Assembly (NCBI GenBank): GCA_963281255.1
Contig: OY725494.1
Span: 558,001 to 622,000 of the forward strand
Source of the DNA: Aphrocallistes beatrix
Taxonomy: Eukaryota > Porifera > Hexactinellida > Sceptrulophora > Aphrocallistidae
Direction: 5' to 3'
DNA: 64,000 nt
Shown here: positions 1-10,935 of the stretch, piece after piece
Position numbering within the stretch: the first letter of the stretch is position 1
How the letters are laid out: every line of letters begins with the position of its first letter
The notes under the pieces: generated by a model
Database searches by the model: none
What the model was told of the DNA's origin: nothing
What the model saw: only the letters and a program-made list of their open reading frames with translations
Made by a program: the position numbers and the translations under genes

Positions 1-29
1 GGGCCTTGCAGTTTCTTCAATCAATTCGT

Positions 30-65
<36 letters not shown>

Positions 66-98
66 ATATATATATTAATCGAGTTTTAATACTAAGGA
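1..98 (-). mobile_element. Helitron-like family B, 5' end fragment
   Basis: On the minus strand this starts with the 5' signature shared by the copies at 45640, 54583 and 62450 (TCCTTRSTATTAAAACTCGA). A TA-rich run follows, then the conserved segment AACGAATTGATTGAAGAAAC. The window edge cuts the rest. The family is called Helitron-like because copies lack terminal inverted repeats, begin with TC, and end in GC-rich palindromes followed by CTTG. No Rep/helicase is visible in any copy. Confidence 0.6.
32..76. repeat. (TA)n microsatellite
   Basis: Almost uninterrupted TA dinucleotides lie within the Helitron-like 5' end. Other family B copies have a similar TA run at the same internal place, for example near 45680 and 62480, so this is part of the family rather than a random site. 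Confidence 0.9.
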
Positions 99-280
99 TG
101 TACAATAAATTCACCTTTAGTATATTTATTTAAATAATATAGCAAAATACTCAGGTTATTGTGGTTAAATAATACTTACAAAATATCTGATAATTTACTC
201 TAATAAAAACATAAGTATCCATGTAAAGAAAACTTTAGTCAAGAGTTAATTTTGAAAAGAATACAGTGAAGACTATAGAA

Positions 281-3200
281 TTAGTAACGGGGTTTTCTCA
301 AAAAAGGGAAAATTCTATTAAACGTCCGGATAACTGCACAAGCAACAATATTTGAGGTTTCAATGTCAAAGGTGAACCAACGATTACAATACCTCAACAA
401 TAAATCTTCTAATTCTCTTATAACCTGATCTTTCGTAATATGCTCCCATGCACTCAGTTCGTTTCTTGATAATTGAATATCTGGTAAGAAGAGCTCTTGG
501 TGGAAATTAGCGACTACCCATTTCCAATAGATCGATTTCTTTGAAGCATTTGAATAAATTTCCCAACCTGGAGCAAAGTATTGATATTTATCGGCAGAGT
601 TTCCTCTTTCGTCGAAAAATTTTTCTCTTTTGAGAACTTTCGTTGAACAATCGTGATAATCAGATGGATTAATGATGAATTCTTTGTTTGGTTTAGGGAT
701 AACGTCGGATGTATTTCCAGGTAATTGGGATTCAGAAATTGTTTTAGGATTAGCATCATCTGCTTTCCTTTCTAGTAAGTTATTTTGCAAATTTCTTTGA
801 AGAGCTTCATTTCTTTTCCTTTCTTGCATGAGGTTATAAATTTCTACATTTTCACCTGACTCATTATCCAAATCAGTTTGATTTGGATTTTCTAGTAATA
901 TTATCTGTGTAGTAAGTGCTTCGCGTTCATATTTTCTGATATTTTTTGAGTTGAGACAGTGTGGTCTATGAAAAGTACCGCAACTATGACTGTGATTGCT
1001 CCCATTTCTCATGCATAGTTCATTGCAAAATATACAAGTCCTTGTACATGTAATGTATGATCGAACAAGCTGATCCTTCATTTCTATACAATGCATCAAT
1101 GGCTCAAATTTAATCTCAAAATTTCCTAAATTGTCTTTGAATGCACCGATGAATCTATCATAATCATTAATCTTATGGTTATCGAAAAAATTGAATTCAT
1201 CACTTGCATTGAAATAAATTTTAGTCAAAATCTTAGCTGTAAAACGTTTTTTCCATTCATTTTGAACTGCAGATGTATCCATTTTGTCTCGATAACGAAC
1301 TGAGTCTATTGCATTATTTGCAGAATCCATAGTGTAATTTACTAAAGCTTTTACCTCTTCTTCAAATTTACGAATAATTATGTTTCTATTGTCTATGTTA
1401 TAATAGAAATGTCTAATTTTGTTCAATATCCAAAATTCAATGTATTCAGAGGGATTTTTTAAGTACATTATATATTCATTGATATTTTCTTGTAAACATA
1501 AATCCCGCAATATATAAATTAGTATTTCAACTTTATTAGAGAAATTTCCACCTTCTTTCCTAAAGTAATGCAACATAAATTTCACCTGGTTTTCACTCAC
1601 TAAATTTATAATTTCCCTGAATAAAGTTGTTGATAAATCTAGTCCTGCTATGATTTCATCTGCAAATCCCTTCCATTTTATAATAAAATAATTTTGATAA
1701 TCAAGCTTTCTCTCTTCTACCATCTCACTAACTGATACACTTTGAATGTATTCTTCTTGCAATCTTTCAAAATGAGTGACTCTCTTACAGCATTCATAAA
1801 ATGTTAGATCATTTATAAATAGGTTTGGGAGGTTGTAACCACAACTGTTGCTTTCATTCACGCATATCTTTTTAACAATCTCAATTATCCACTCGAAATA
1901 ACTGATAGAGAAATACATATTACTAGTGCATTTCTTTGACACAAGCTCGTCACATTCACGTTTAACATGTTCAACAATACACTTTAATTTACCATGTATT
2001 ATTTCTTCTTTATTATCAACTATTACTTTTTCGTTACATTCACAATCAGTGCCAATTAATAGTGTTACATGAATGTATCTATCATAAATAACAAATGGAT
2101 TTAGGGTGCATGATTTAATATAGTTAGAGAAATCTTCCAACTTTGCTTCTTTATCACCTCGTGTAACGTCATGAAGAAGAGGCGAATTTATTAGTAATTT
2201 TTTTAGCTCGAAGCGAATGTCGACATGCTCTTTTCTTTTTTGTTTAGGAATACCTTGGATAAGTTCTGTCCATTTATTATTGAAAATATTGATGATTTCA
2301 GTATTAGTTAGCTTAGCAAGCGAATTTTTGCGACGCTCCAGTTCGGATTGCATTTTTTTTAATAATTTTCCTTGAGCATCATTGAACATATTTCGTATCG
2401 CTCTTAAACTTTTTTGCTTGTTATAGATTTCCCCTAAACTTAAAAGAGAATAATTAAATTCATTTTCTCGTAAGGAAGTAAAATAATTATCTGATATTGT
2501 TTCTCTCGAGCTTAAAAAGTCTTTTCTGCTGTGGTTTTTGAAGAAAGTAGCTTTGATATTGTTTTGTTCTTCCATGCAAATTTTATTTTTTTGATCTCTT
2601 AATTCAGCACATACTCGCTCCCAGAACTTTTCGAGCTCTTGACCTTCCATGATCCGAATGTATTTGACCATTCTGTTAACCCATCCAGACAATTGTTGTG
2701 TAAATAATGCTGTCCATTGAGTTTGAGCATAATCTAATTCATATAGTATATTCAATTCTTGTACATTTCTGTAATTGAATACAAAATCTTCTTCCATTAT
2801 AGAATTCCATAAATCAACGATCTTTAAAGCAATATTCCGTAAAGTTGGACAATACTGAGAAAATTTCAAAGAATTTGAGAAAATAACGTGTCTTAGTTTA
2901 TCTGCAGCCTCAGAATAACCGGGATTTATGGATGCCATGGGAGGATCTCCCCTAAAGAGCGTTGGAAAATAAAAAATATCTTCTTGTGGATTAAATTCTA
3001 TTACGCTATTAAAAGTTTGGAATTTATCAGATACTTTTTCATTCTTGGCTGCTGTTAGTGTAATTTCATCTAATAATTGGACGAACTTCCTAGTACTTAT
3101 GGCTAACTTATTCTCCATATTTCTTGCCGATGCATTTTGATGTACAAAAACGCATTTGGGATTGCAATTAGTTTTTTTCATCCTAATTAGTGCATAAATC

Positions 3201-5398
3201 GTAATCTGTAAAATGTCTTGCATTTCAGTAGAATACTCACCCAAGATGTTGATAATTGTAAGATCTGCTAATCCAATGGCAAACGTAGCAATTTCGTTAT
3301 CATGTAAGTATGATTCTTGTGCTGTTAACTCGGGAGCCCGCAGTCCTTCAGTGTCAACAATCAATAAGTAATCATAACCTAGCTGGGTTGATGCTTCTTC
3401 TTCAATACTAATTAAATGCATGAAAGCACCTTTTGTACACCTTCCTGCAGAAACCGCAAAGTCTAAACCAAACATTGTATTGAGTAATGTGGATTTTCCA
3501 CTACTTTGTATCCCGAGCACTGAAATGACGTAGACCCGCTTCGATTGTCCAACAAGCTCACTCACTTGAAAGAGTATATCGGAAATCCATCTTGTAGGAA
3601 TATGTGAGACATCACCATCAAGAATTTCCAGTTGAACGCCTGAGAGAAGTAATTGACTAGCCATCATTAGAAGATCTTTCGGGTCAAATTGTAAACTCTT
3701 GACTTTCTCATTATATTCAGTACTCAAAAAATGCATACATACCTCATAAATTTGACCAAATTCCCGGAATAAATGTTCAATCCCAAAAGAAGAGTCTGAA
3801 ATATCTTGACTTAGCATTTCTAACCTTTCGTTAAATCTTTCTTGATTCGAAAATTGGTTAGTCTTACTCAATTTAAACAACATATCTCTTTCTTCCTTGT
3901 ATTTTTCATATAATTTAGGGATATGATATTTAGCGAGTTTATCAAGTTCATTTTGGAAAATTCTCCAAAATATTTCAAAGTTTTTAAATGTATATTCATT
4001 CACTTTGCTAAGAATATACTGTATACTACCAGATGGGTTTGATATAAGATAATCTAATTGCACTTCTCTGATTTTATGGTCCATTCCTAAAATTTGGAAA
4101 TGATGTTGATTTTCTTCAGAAGTCCTATAATAATTGCGGTAATTTTCTGCAATTTTTTTCCATGAGTCTCCCTGCAACTGAAACATACTTTTTTTTAATA
4201 GAGCTAGATTTATCTCAGAAGGATTCTTGTTTGATTCAAAGCTTATTAGCGACTGTATTTCTTCTGAAATTTTCTGAAATTCTTCTTCATTTGCTACTTC
4301 TGATAGTATTTGCATTTTTTGTGCCTGATCAGTTATATCATTAATACAATATTTTTTAGTTGAAATTGTTAACCCATTTTTTATTCCACTAATTATCTTT
4401 GAGATATCATCAGCTTCATTATTTCCTAATCTTATTAAATTTAACTGATTTGGTTTGTAGTTTTTAAGTTTTCTTAAATCGTAGCGCCTTCCTAATGACT
4501 CGACTATCAATATTATTTGCGGAACTTGCTCAACATCACTCCTCGAATATATTTGCTCAAACATATTCTCAATAACTTGAATATTTTTTACACTGAAATC
4601 TATTGGTGATATGAATAGGAGTATAACATTAGAAATAAGCGACAATAATGTGAGTTGTCTTTCAAGATTAGTGGCATCTCCTCTCAGATTTAAGTAGGTA
4701 CTTGGTTCATCAAAACTATCCTCCTTACCAGACGGGAGATACCATCCTATTTCAATTGTTCCGTTTAGCAAATAGTTTGTACAGACACTTCCTTCACAAT
4801 TGCGGTGAAAAAAATAATCATGAGAAACATTGAGAAGATCATTGAGCACTTTAGACTTAGACTTTTTCATTCCTTCATTTCCTATTCGAATCGCTGATAC
4901 AATATTCATTGCTTGATCAACGATTGGAAATTCAAATTGTTTTTCGCCCAAGAAACATTCTTTGAAGAGATTTTGGAGAGAAAATGAATAAATGGTCAAT
5001 CTCTTGCTGAAAGGATCAAAGGCTACAAGTGGGAGTGAAAGTTGGCATTTCGCAGTTTTAATGATAAATTTCTGTCTGTACAATTTATTACAAGAAAAAA
5101 AAATGAGTAGAAATATGTCCATGGGATGAACTGAACCAATGTTGGCTTCTTTCTCTTCTATGAATTCATCATAATCAAATTCATTTGAACTTTCAGCTTT
5201 ATTAAAAGAAAACATAAGCTGTTGCGATTTCGACAATGTACGTGATTTCAATTTTAAGAGGTTCAAATTATTCAACATGAAATCGGGAATATCTGATACA
5301 GAAATAGCTTCTTTAACTTGAGTAATGTGCAATTTCCCAATAGTTGTGGCTACTTTAAAATCTAACATTTTCCACTTCTTTATATTTAGTACATCCAA
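281..5398 (-). CDS. Very large interferon-inducible-type GTPase (GVIN/VLIG-like)
   Basis: A single open exon of 1705 codons. The G domain starts at about residue 620. It has a P-loop GIQSSGKSTLLN (residues about 626-637), a switch-II DTEGLRAPE (about 680) and a family-type FVHQN segment (about 752) in place of a classical NKxD. The N-terminal part carries the VHPMD motif usual for the family at about residue 91. A Cys/His-rich cluster (CTRTCIFCNELC, then several His) lies near residue 1450. The C-terminus has the typical APGWEIY...YWKWV segment. Known members are large cytosolic or nuclear GTPases related to dynamin-like immune GTPases; human GVIN1 is longer (about 2400 aa). The start is the first Met of the open frame and a short upstream exon cannot be excluded. 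No stops or frameshifts interrupt it, so it is probably functional. No neighbouring gene suggests a partner. Confidence 0.92.
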   Translation of the reverse strand: MDVLNIKKWKMLDFKVATTIGKLHITQVKEAISVSDIPDFMLNNLNLLKLKSRTLSKSQQLMFSFNKAESSNEFDYDEFIEEKEANIGSVHPMDIFLLIFFSCNKLYRQKFIIKTAKCQLSLPLVAFDPFSKRLTIYSFSLQNLFKECFLGEKQFEFPIVDQAMNIVSAIRIGNEGMKKSKSKVLNDLLNVSHDYFFHRNCEGSVCTNYLLNGTIEIGWYLPSGKEDSFDEPSTYLNLRGDATNLERQLTLLSLISNVILLFISPIDFSVKNIQVIENMFEQIYSRSDVEQVPQIILIVESLGRRYDLRKLKNYKPNQLNLIRLGNNEADDISKIISGIKNGLTISTKKYCINDITDQAQKMQILSEVANEEEFQKISEEIQSLISFESNKNPSEINLALLKKSMFQLQGDSWKKIAENYRNYYRTSEENQHHFQILGMDHKIREVQLDYLISNPSGSIQYILSKVNEYTFKNFEIFWRIFQNELDKLAKYHIPKLYEKYKEERDMLFKLSKTNQFSNQERFNERLEMLSQDISDSSFGIEHLFREFGQIYEVCMHFLSTEYNEKVKSLQFDPKDLLMMASQLLLSGVQLEILDGDVSHIPTRWISDILFQVSELVGQSKRVYVISVLGIQSSGKSTLLNTMFGLDFAVSAGRCTKGAFMHLISIEEEASTQLGYDYLLIVDTEGLRAPELTAQESYLHDNEIATFAIGLADLTIINILGEYSTEMQDILQITIYALIRMKKTNCNPKCVFVHQNASARNMENKLAISTRKFVQLLDEITLTAAKNEKVSDKFQTFNSVIEFNPQEDIFYFPTLFRGDPPMASINPGYSEAADKLRHVIFSNSLKFSQYCPTLRNIALKIVDLWNSIMEEDFVFNYRNVQELNILYELDYAQTQWTALFTQQLSGWVNRMVKYIRIMEGQELEKFWERVCAELRDQKNKICMEEQNNIKATFFKNHSRKDFLSSRETISDNYFTSLRENEFNYSLLSLGEIYNKQKSLRAIRNMFNDAQGKLLKKMQSELERRKNSLAKLTNTEIINIFNNKWTELIQGIPKQKRKEHVDIRFELKKLLINSPLLHDVTRGDKEAKLEDFSNYIKSCTLNPFVIYDRYIHVTLLIGTDCECNEKVIVDNKEEIIHGKLKCIVEHVKRECDELVSKKCTSNMYFSISYFEWIIEIVKKICVNESNSCGYNLPNLFINDLTFYECCKRVTHFERLQEEYIQSVSVSEMVEERKLDYQNYFIIKWKGFADEIIAGLDLSTTLFREIINLVSENQVKFMLHYFRKEGGNFSNKVEILIYILRDLCLQENINEYIMYLKNPSEYIEFWILNKIRHFYYNIDNRNIIIRKFEEEVKALVNYTMDSANNAIDSVRYRDKMDTSAVQNEWKKRFTAKILTKIYFNASDEFNFFDNHKINDYDRFIGAFKDNLGNFEIKFEPLMHCIEMKDQLVRSYITCTRTCIFCNELCMRNGSNHSHSCGTFHRPHCLNSKNIRKYEREALTTQIILLENPNQTDLDNESGENVEIYNLMQERKRNEALQRNLQNNLLERKADDANPKTISESQLPGNTSDVIPKPNKEFIINPSDYHDCSTKVLKREKFFDERGNSADKYQYFAPGWEIYSNASKKSIYWKWVVANFHQELFLPDIQLSRNELSAWEHITKDQVIRELEDLLLRYCNRWFTFDIETSNIVACAVIRTFNRIFPFLRKPRY

Positions 5399-5962
5399 TA
5401 ATCGTCTTAATTCTAGAAATACAAATTAATCAATTAATAAAGGTCCTAATAGAGGGGAGTTTGCTTCGACATCCCTGAACCGAAATAATTTAGATATAAT
5501 TTGTATGATGTACTTTTTTGAAAAAAGGAGATTTAGCTTTAGTGTGTTACCATGAAGACAAAAGCATAACATTGCAGAGACATTCATAATAAACACTTCA
5601 TGAATCTTATTTTAGCATAATTTGCAGATATGAAACTTAAATATTAAATAACATGATTATGACGTGTTCAAATTTAAATCGGTAATGACAAAGTCTGATT
5701 AGATTCAATTAGATTTGACTTTTTTAGATAATCTAAGAGCAATCAACGATTACCCAAAATCTGAACAAGGTCAAAAGATCAGTGAAGCTAGTTAAAAGTA
5801 TCCTTGAAAATATACCAAAAGTTCAAGGAATTCCAACTTTCGGAAGTCAATTTTTTGTAATCCTATGTCTGAAAATCCGATTCTTAATTAAATACAATTC
5901 TCTTTGGAATTGGAAGAATTGGTGATATCAACTAATTTCAGATATTCTATTCTATTGTAAAA
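5399..5962. other. Upstream region of the GVIN-like gene, no gene seen
   Basis: AT-rich sequence between the GTPase start codon and the first foldback element. It should hold the GTPase promoter, but I see no TATA box or repeated operator that I would defend. Confidence 0.5.
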
Positions 5963-6267
5963 TAATTTTCGTCGACGAATGTTGCGTCGAAGGATGTTCC
6001 GTCGCTGATATTTTTTGAGTGAAATTATTAAATCCTCACTTTCATTCTCCCATTCATTCTAACAAATAATAAATGACAATCACCCACCCCCTCACGAAAT
6101 AAAAAAGTCACCCTGCCATTTTATATTATTTCAAACTCAAAATGCCCACTCTCACTCTCCTATCAATTCTATTCAGCTTTAGAACAACTTCTGTTTCCCA
6201 ACAGTTTGAAAGTCCATTCTAAAATAACAGCGACGAAACATCCGTTGAGGAAAATTCCGTTTATCAA

Positions 6268-6391
6268 TTCTAACAAGTGACAGTAGTCTAGAAAACGATT
6301 CTAACAAGTGACAGTAGTCTAAAAAACGATTCTAACGAGTGACAGTTGAGATAATTCTAACAGATGACAAATTCAAAATTCTAACAAATGA
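6268..6391. repeat. Array of TTCTAACAAGTGAC motifs (left arm)
   Basis: About five copies of TTCTAACARRTGACA are spaced 24-31 bp apart, joined by AGTAGTCTAGAAAACGA-type linkers. Inverted counterparts occur at 7681-7806 and a third, direct copy at 8264-8388. Regular spacing near transposon ends suggests transposase-binding sites, which is inference. Confidence 0.7.
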
Positions 6392-7680
6392 CGCTCCATC
6401 GGTTACCTCATTAATACTATGTACGTACGTCATATATAAGAGTGTATTTGACATAAAATCAATTAAAGACATTATCAGTATTGTATGATTGATAGTGAAA
6501 TAAATTAATTTTACCATAATATCCCCCTATAAACATGCAGAATGCTATGATTTGACTTATTGATCTATTATAATAATAAAATGATCGCTAATCGTACTTC
6601 AGTATTCCATCTTCGATCGCATCCCTGGTCCATATTTGAGATTTAGATGGCAGGCCTTAGATACAGAGGGCTATGATCATATCCATATAAGGATGATATT
6701 CTATAATATGCTTTAAACTTAATAACTTTATAATAAACAGTGATAGAAACGCCGGATACCAAGTGAATATTGTCTGGCTCAGTTATTGTCAAATAAGTCC
6801 CACTGTGCTAGACGACACTGGTATCCGATGCTTTTGTGGGATCTATAGTTGGCGACTTCTTGATAAAGATGGATGCAAACTAGGGTATATTTATGATATT
6901 TTTTTCTACTACGCAGGTTTTACGTAGCTTTTATTCTTCTTTCGAAAGTATTTTAGGTATTATTCCTACTTGACCTATTTTACTATTTGACGTCTTATTC
7001 CTACTTTCAATTAAGTCATATTGCTGCGACTCATCTGGGCGACTTCTCCAAAAATATGCCTAATAAGGAACCTTTCAAATACCACTATACTACACAGTAT
7101 TATTTGTAAACTGAACACATTTCAAACCACTCACCCACTTTTCTATTGGTCGGTCAAGAGGTTTCAAGCGAGCGAACAGCTGCTTCTTATAGTCTCTATT
7201 ACCATGTTTCACACTCAATTTTTTAATAAACTTTCTGGGATAACAAATACTAAAACGTTTTTTCGAAACGGCCTCAAACACACATTTCAAATAGACGATA
7301 TCAATTGGATGTCAATTTGATCCAACTGCATGTCCAACAAGCTCTTAACCAGCAGCATGTCTTATAAGCTCTTAGCCCACTGATAATTGGCCTGACCATA
7401 GCCTACTGTATATAAGGCCTCACAGTAACTTGCGGATTTGGGACTAGGGGTGCGGTAGAAGATGGAATACTAAAGTACGATTAGCGATCATTTTATTATT
7501 ATAATAGATCAATAAGTCAAATCATAGCATTCTGCATGTTTATAGGGGGATATTATGGTAAAATTAATTTATTTCACTATCAATCATACAATACTGATAA
7601 TGTCTTTAATTGATTTTATGTCAAATACACTCTTATATATGACGTACGTACATAGTATTAATAAGGTAACCGAGGGAGCG

Positions 7681-7806
7681 TCATTTGTTAGAATTTTGAA
7701 TTTGTCATTTGTTAGAATTATCTCAACTGTCACTCGTTAGAATCGTTTTTTAGATTACTGTCACTTGTTAGAATCGTTTTTTAGACTACTGTCACTTGTT
7801 AGAATT
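7681..7806. repeat. Array of TTCTAACAAGTGAC motifs (right arm, inverted)
   Basis: Reverse-complement copies (TGTCACTTGTTAGAA) with the same roughly 31-bp spacing as the left arm. Confidence 0.7.
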
Positions 7807-8263
7807 GATAAACGGAATTTTCCTCAACGGATGTTTCGTTGCCGGATGTCTCGTTGTCGGATGTTTCGTCGCTGTTATTTTATAATGGACTTTCAAACTG
7901 TTGGGAAACAGAAGTTGTTCTAAAGCTGAATATAATTGATAGGAGAGTGAGAGTGGGCATTTCGTAGAGTATTTTGTATAAGAGCAAAGATAAAGTGGGC
8001 ATTTTGAGTTTGAAATAATATAAAAGGCAGGGTGGCTTTTTTATTTCGTGAGGGGGTGGGTGATTGTCATTTATTATTTGTTAGAATGAATGGGAGAATG
8101 GAAGTGAGGATTTAATAATTTCACTCAAAAAAATATCAGCGACGGAACATCCTTCGACGCAACATTCGTCGACGAAAAATCCGTTCGACGAAAAATACGT
8201 CGTCGAAAATTCCAGGATTCGTTTTCTTAGAGAATAAATTCTTGGAAAATATCTGATATTAAA

Positions 8264-8388
8264 TTCTAACGAGTGACAGTAGTCTAGAAAACGATTCTAA
8301 CAAGTGACAGTAGTCTAGAAAACGATTCTAACAAGTGATAGTTGAGATCATTCTAACAAATGACAACTTCAAAATTCTAACAAATGCA
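8264..8388. repeat. Third, detached TTCTAACAAGTGAC array
   Basis: Five motif copies lie just outside the right arm, in the left-arm orientation. This suggests that the element's end was duplicated, or that a second truncated copy abuts it. Confidence 0.65.
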
Positions 8389-8551
8389 GGCACCTCGTAT
8401 TAATTGAATTACATTATATTATTGGTTGTATAGACATACATCTAAAGAAAACACTTTAAATAATAGTTAATATAGTATAGAAAAGAGTTGGTCTCGTCAG
8501 TCACTGTCCTATTCACTCGATGACTGTATACGGCCCGATAAAACATGGTCT

Positions 8552-8578
8552 CCTCTCTCTCTCTCTCTCTCTCTCTCT
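8552..8578. repeat. (CT)n microsatellite
   Basis: Simple CT dinucleotide run of 27 bp. Confidence 0.95.
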
Positions 8579-8723
8579 ACGTCTGTCGGTGAAGGGCTAC
8601 TTTTGTATTTGTTCTCCATTTTGGACCGTTCTAGGTTAGAAATGGCTTTAGAGTTTCCTACATCCTTTGCAAGTGGTAACTTCCCCCAACCACCCTTGAG
8701 ATGTATCCTTATCTTTTCCAGTA

Positions 8724-8883
8724 CAGTGCACCCTCGCTAATCCGAACAGCTCTATGCCAATGATCGAAAAATCGTTCGGATTAGTGAATAAGATTATATT
8801 TTGAGTGTTCGGATTGTAATAATGAAGTGTTCGGATTAGCGAGGGTTCGGACTAGCGAGGTTCGGATTAGCGAGGGTGTATTG
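8724..8883. mobile_element. Tigger/pogo-type MITE, 160 bp
   Basis: Flanked by TA on both sides. Inverted ends are CAGTGCACCCTCGCTAATCC and the complement of GGATTAGCGAGGGTGTATTG. CAGT...ACC termini and TA target sites are typical of the Tc1/mariner pogo-Tigger group. A truncated relative sits at about 34070-34152. Confidence 0.85.
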
Positions 8884-9139
8884 TAGTTGGGTTAGGAAAG
8901 TAAGAAAGTTACTTAGGTTCCACTCCATACAGTACTGCGATAGGTGGTATCCCATACTGGCGCTAGGTAGGAAGTTTAGAAAAAACTGACTTCTAGTAGG
9001 ATCGTAGGCCATTCATCCTTTTTAAATCCCCTACGTATCTTCCAGGAGACAGCGAATTACCTGTTTGGCGCTTTGAACTCCCCTCTCGGATCGACTATCG
9101 CCTTCAGGATGAGCTGCGACGTTTCTCAATCCCAAATTT

Positions 9140-9470
9140 CTCGAGCGTTTAAAAAAGTCAGATTTATCAAGGCAAAAAAGCTTTTTGTAATATAATATGA
9201 TTGTACTTGAGTTTAATCCTAACTAAGAGTCATCATTATTAGTTAAACTATTACTTCAAACAAGTCAAGTATAAAATTGTGAATTTTAAGAGCGAAATTA
9301 CAATTTTTGCATTGTCATTTTGTGATAAAGTAGATTATCACCTATGTAATTCTGACTTTCAACACCTACTATATCTTGCTGAATCCTTCAACAAATACTA
9401 AAAAATTAAACAACTAAATGATATTTACATACATGAATATTTGCATGACTAAATTCAGCAGTATCTAAAA
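9140..9470. repeat. Direct repeat copy of 12690-13008
   Basis: About 330 bp match 12690-13008 in the same orientation, including AACTATTACTTCAAACAAG and TACATACATGAATATTTGCA. No coding frame. Together with 10103-10177 it is a displaced copy of material from inside the 10.4-15.3 kb foldback element. Confidence 0.75.
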
Positions 9471-10100
9471 TTGGTATGGTGGAAATAGTTCGAACAAAAA
9501 CCGGAAATAGTTCGACTTTCCGAAAAAGGAAATAGTTCGAAAAAAATAAACACCATTAATCTTAATGATAAAAAGTCGAACTACAGTGGAACCTGTATAT
9601 AACGGCCACCCAAGGGACTGGACAAAATTGGCCGTTATACACAGGTGGCCGTTATATACAGGTAATTGTTTTATCCCCAAAAGGTATCAACTGAAATGAA
9701 TATGAAATGAATAAGTTTTTAGAAATCTATTACTTCAAGTAATATAATGAAACTTGTTTATCGTTAGTAACAGGTCCTGTCATAAACACATAAAAAGGTG
9801 AAAAAGGTGATGGTCGTTATAGACAGGTAGTGACCATTATAGACAGATAATGGCCGTTATACACAGTTTTTGGGTCAGTAAGGGACTGCAAATGGGTGGC
9901 CGCTGGCCGCGTTGAGCAGGTGACCGCTATACACAGGGTCAATATTATGGAATTTCGGACGGGACTGTTCAATGGTGACCGCTATAGACAGGTGACCGTT
10001 ATACAGAGTGGCCGTTATAGCAGGTTCGACTGTATTTCCTAAATCCGCAATTCGAACTATTTCCTTTTTCGGGAAGTCGAACCATTTTCACATTACCAAA
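9471..10100. mobile_element. MITE with TTGGTA...TACCAA ends, split by a second MITE
   Basis: Inverted ends TTGGTATGGTGGAAATAGTT and TTGGTAATGTGAAAATGGTT (right end reverse-complemented), with internal GGAAATAGTTCGA repeats on both sides. The centre is occupied by the Tigger-type MITE at 9584-10032, so this element is the older host. Confidence 0.7.
9584..10032. mobile_element. Tigger-type MITE with GGCCGTTATA repeats
   Basis: Flanked by TA. Ends CAGTGGAACCTGTATATAAC and CAGTCGAACCTGCTATAACG (right end reverse-complemented). Inside are many copies of GGCCGTTATAGACAGGT in both orientations. A second copy, inverted, lies at 39994-40455. Confidence 0.88.
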
Positions 10101-10177
10101 ATACATTGGCTATACTGTGATACGTATAGATTTCGACAAAAAATCAGTTTGCATTCCAGAAAAGGTGCTGTTTAACC

Positions 10178-10320
10178 ACATACATACATACATACATACA
10201 TACATACATACATACATACATACATACATACATACATACATACATACATACATACATACATACATACATACATACATACATACATACATACATACATACA
10301 TACATACATACATACATACA

Positions 10321-10354
<34 letters not shown>

Positions 10355-10360
10355 CATACA
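10178..10360. repeat. (TACA)n tetranucleotide microsatellite
   Basis: About 45 near-perfect TACA units. Open frames across it (His-Thr-Tyr-Ile or Met-Tyr-Val-Cys repeats) are products of the repeat, not genes. Confidence 0.97.
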
Positions 10361-10407
10361 GTTAATAACGGGTGTGAAGTTAGCAGCGAGGTCTAGCAGC
10401 GAGATAT

Positions 10408-10935
10408 GAGCACGACTTAGCGCTTAATTTCTCAGTCAATTCTGTACCAATCATGGCCAAACTTGTTATATGGCATAATCTAGTGTGGGGCTTTCCTCTA
10501 TTCTGATAGTTAGTGTATATCACCCCTCCTCATCCCACAATGACATTGCAATTTTCCAATACTAAATCCCCATAGACAATTTCGAGCACGATTTAGCACT
10601 TAATTTCTCAGTCAATTGTGCATCAATCATAGTCAAACTTGTTATATGGCATAATCTAGTGTGGGGCTTTCCTCTATTCTGATAGTTAGTGTATATCACC
10701 CCTCCTCATCCCACAATGACATTGCAATTTTCCAATACTAAATCCCCATAGACAATTTCGAGCACGATTTAGCACTTAACTTCTCAGTCAATTGTGCATC
10801 AATCATAGTCAAACTTGTTATATGGCATAATCTAGTGTGGGGCTTTCCTCTATTCTGATAGTTAGTGTATATCACCCCTCCTCATCCTACAATGACATTG
10901 CAATTTTCTAATACTAAATCCCCATAGACAATTTC
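10408..10935. repeat. Three tandem 176-bp units, left arm
   Basis: GAGCACGA recurs at 10408, 10584, 10760 and 10936, exactly 176 bp apart. Units include GTGTGGGGCTTTCCTCTATT and differ at only a few bases. Confidence 0.95.

Larger units (their letters stand above)
5963..8181. mobile_element. Foldback DNA element with ~0.7-kb inverted arms
   Basis: The left arm (5963-6672) and right arm (7395-8181) are near-identical reverse complements. Both run from an outer TTTTCGTCGACGAATGTTGC segment, through CCACCCCCTCACGAAAT, arrays of TTCTAACAAGTGAC and a GTACGTACGTCATATATAAG block, to an inner end resembling CATAGCC. The roughly 720-bp centre has no convincing coding frame. No clear target duplication was found. 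Long arms with internal short repeats fit a foldback-type non-autonomous DNA transposon. Confidence 0.75.

Noticed and set aside
10110..10365. Overlapping open frames of His-Thr-Tyr-Ile and Met-Tyr-Val-Cys repeats
   Set aside because: They are translations of the (TACA)n microsatellite in all frames, not genes.
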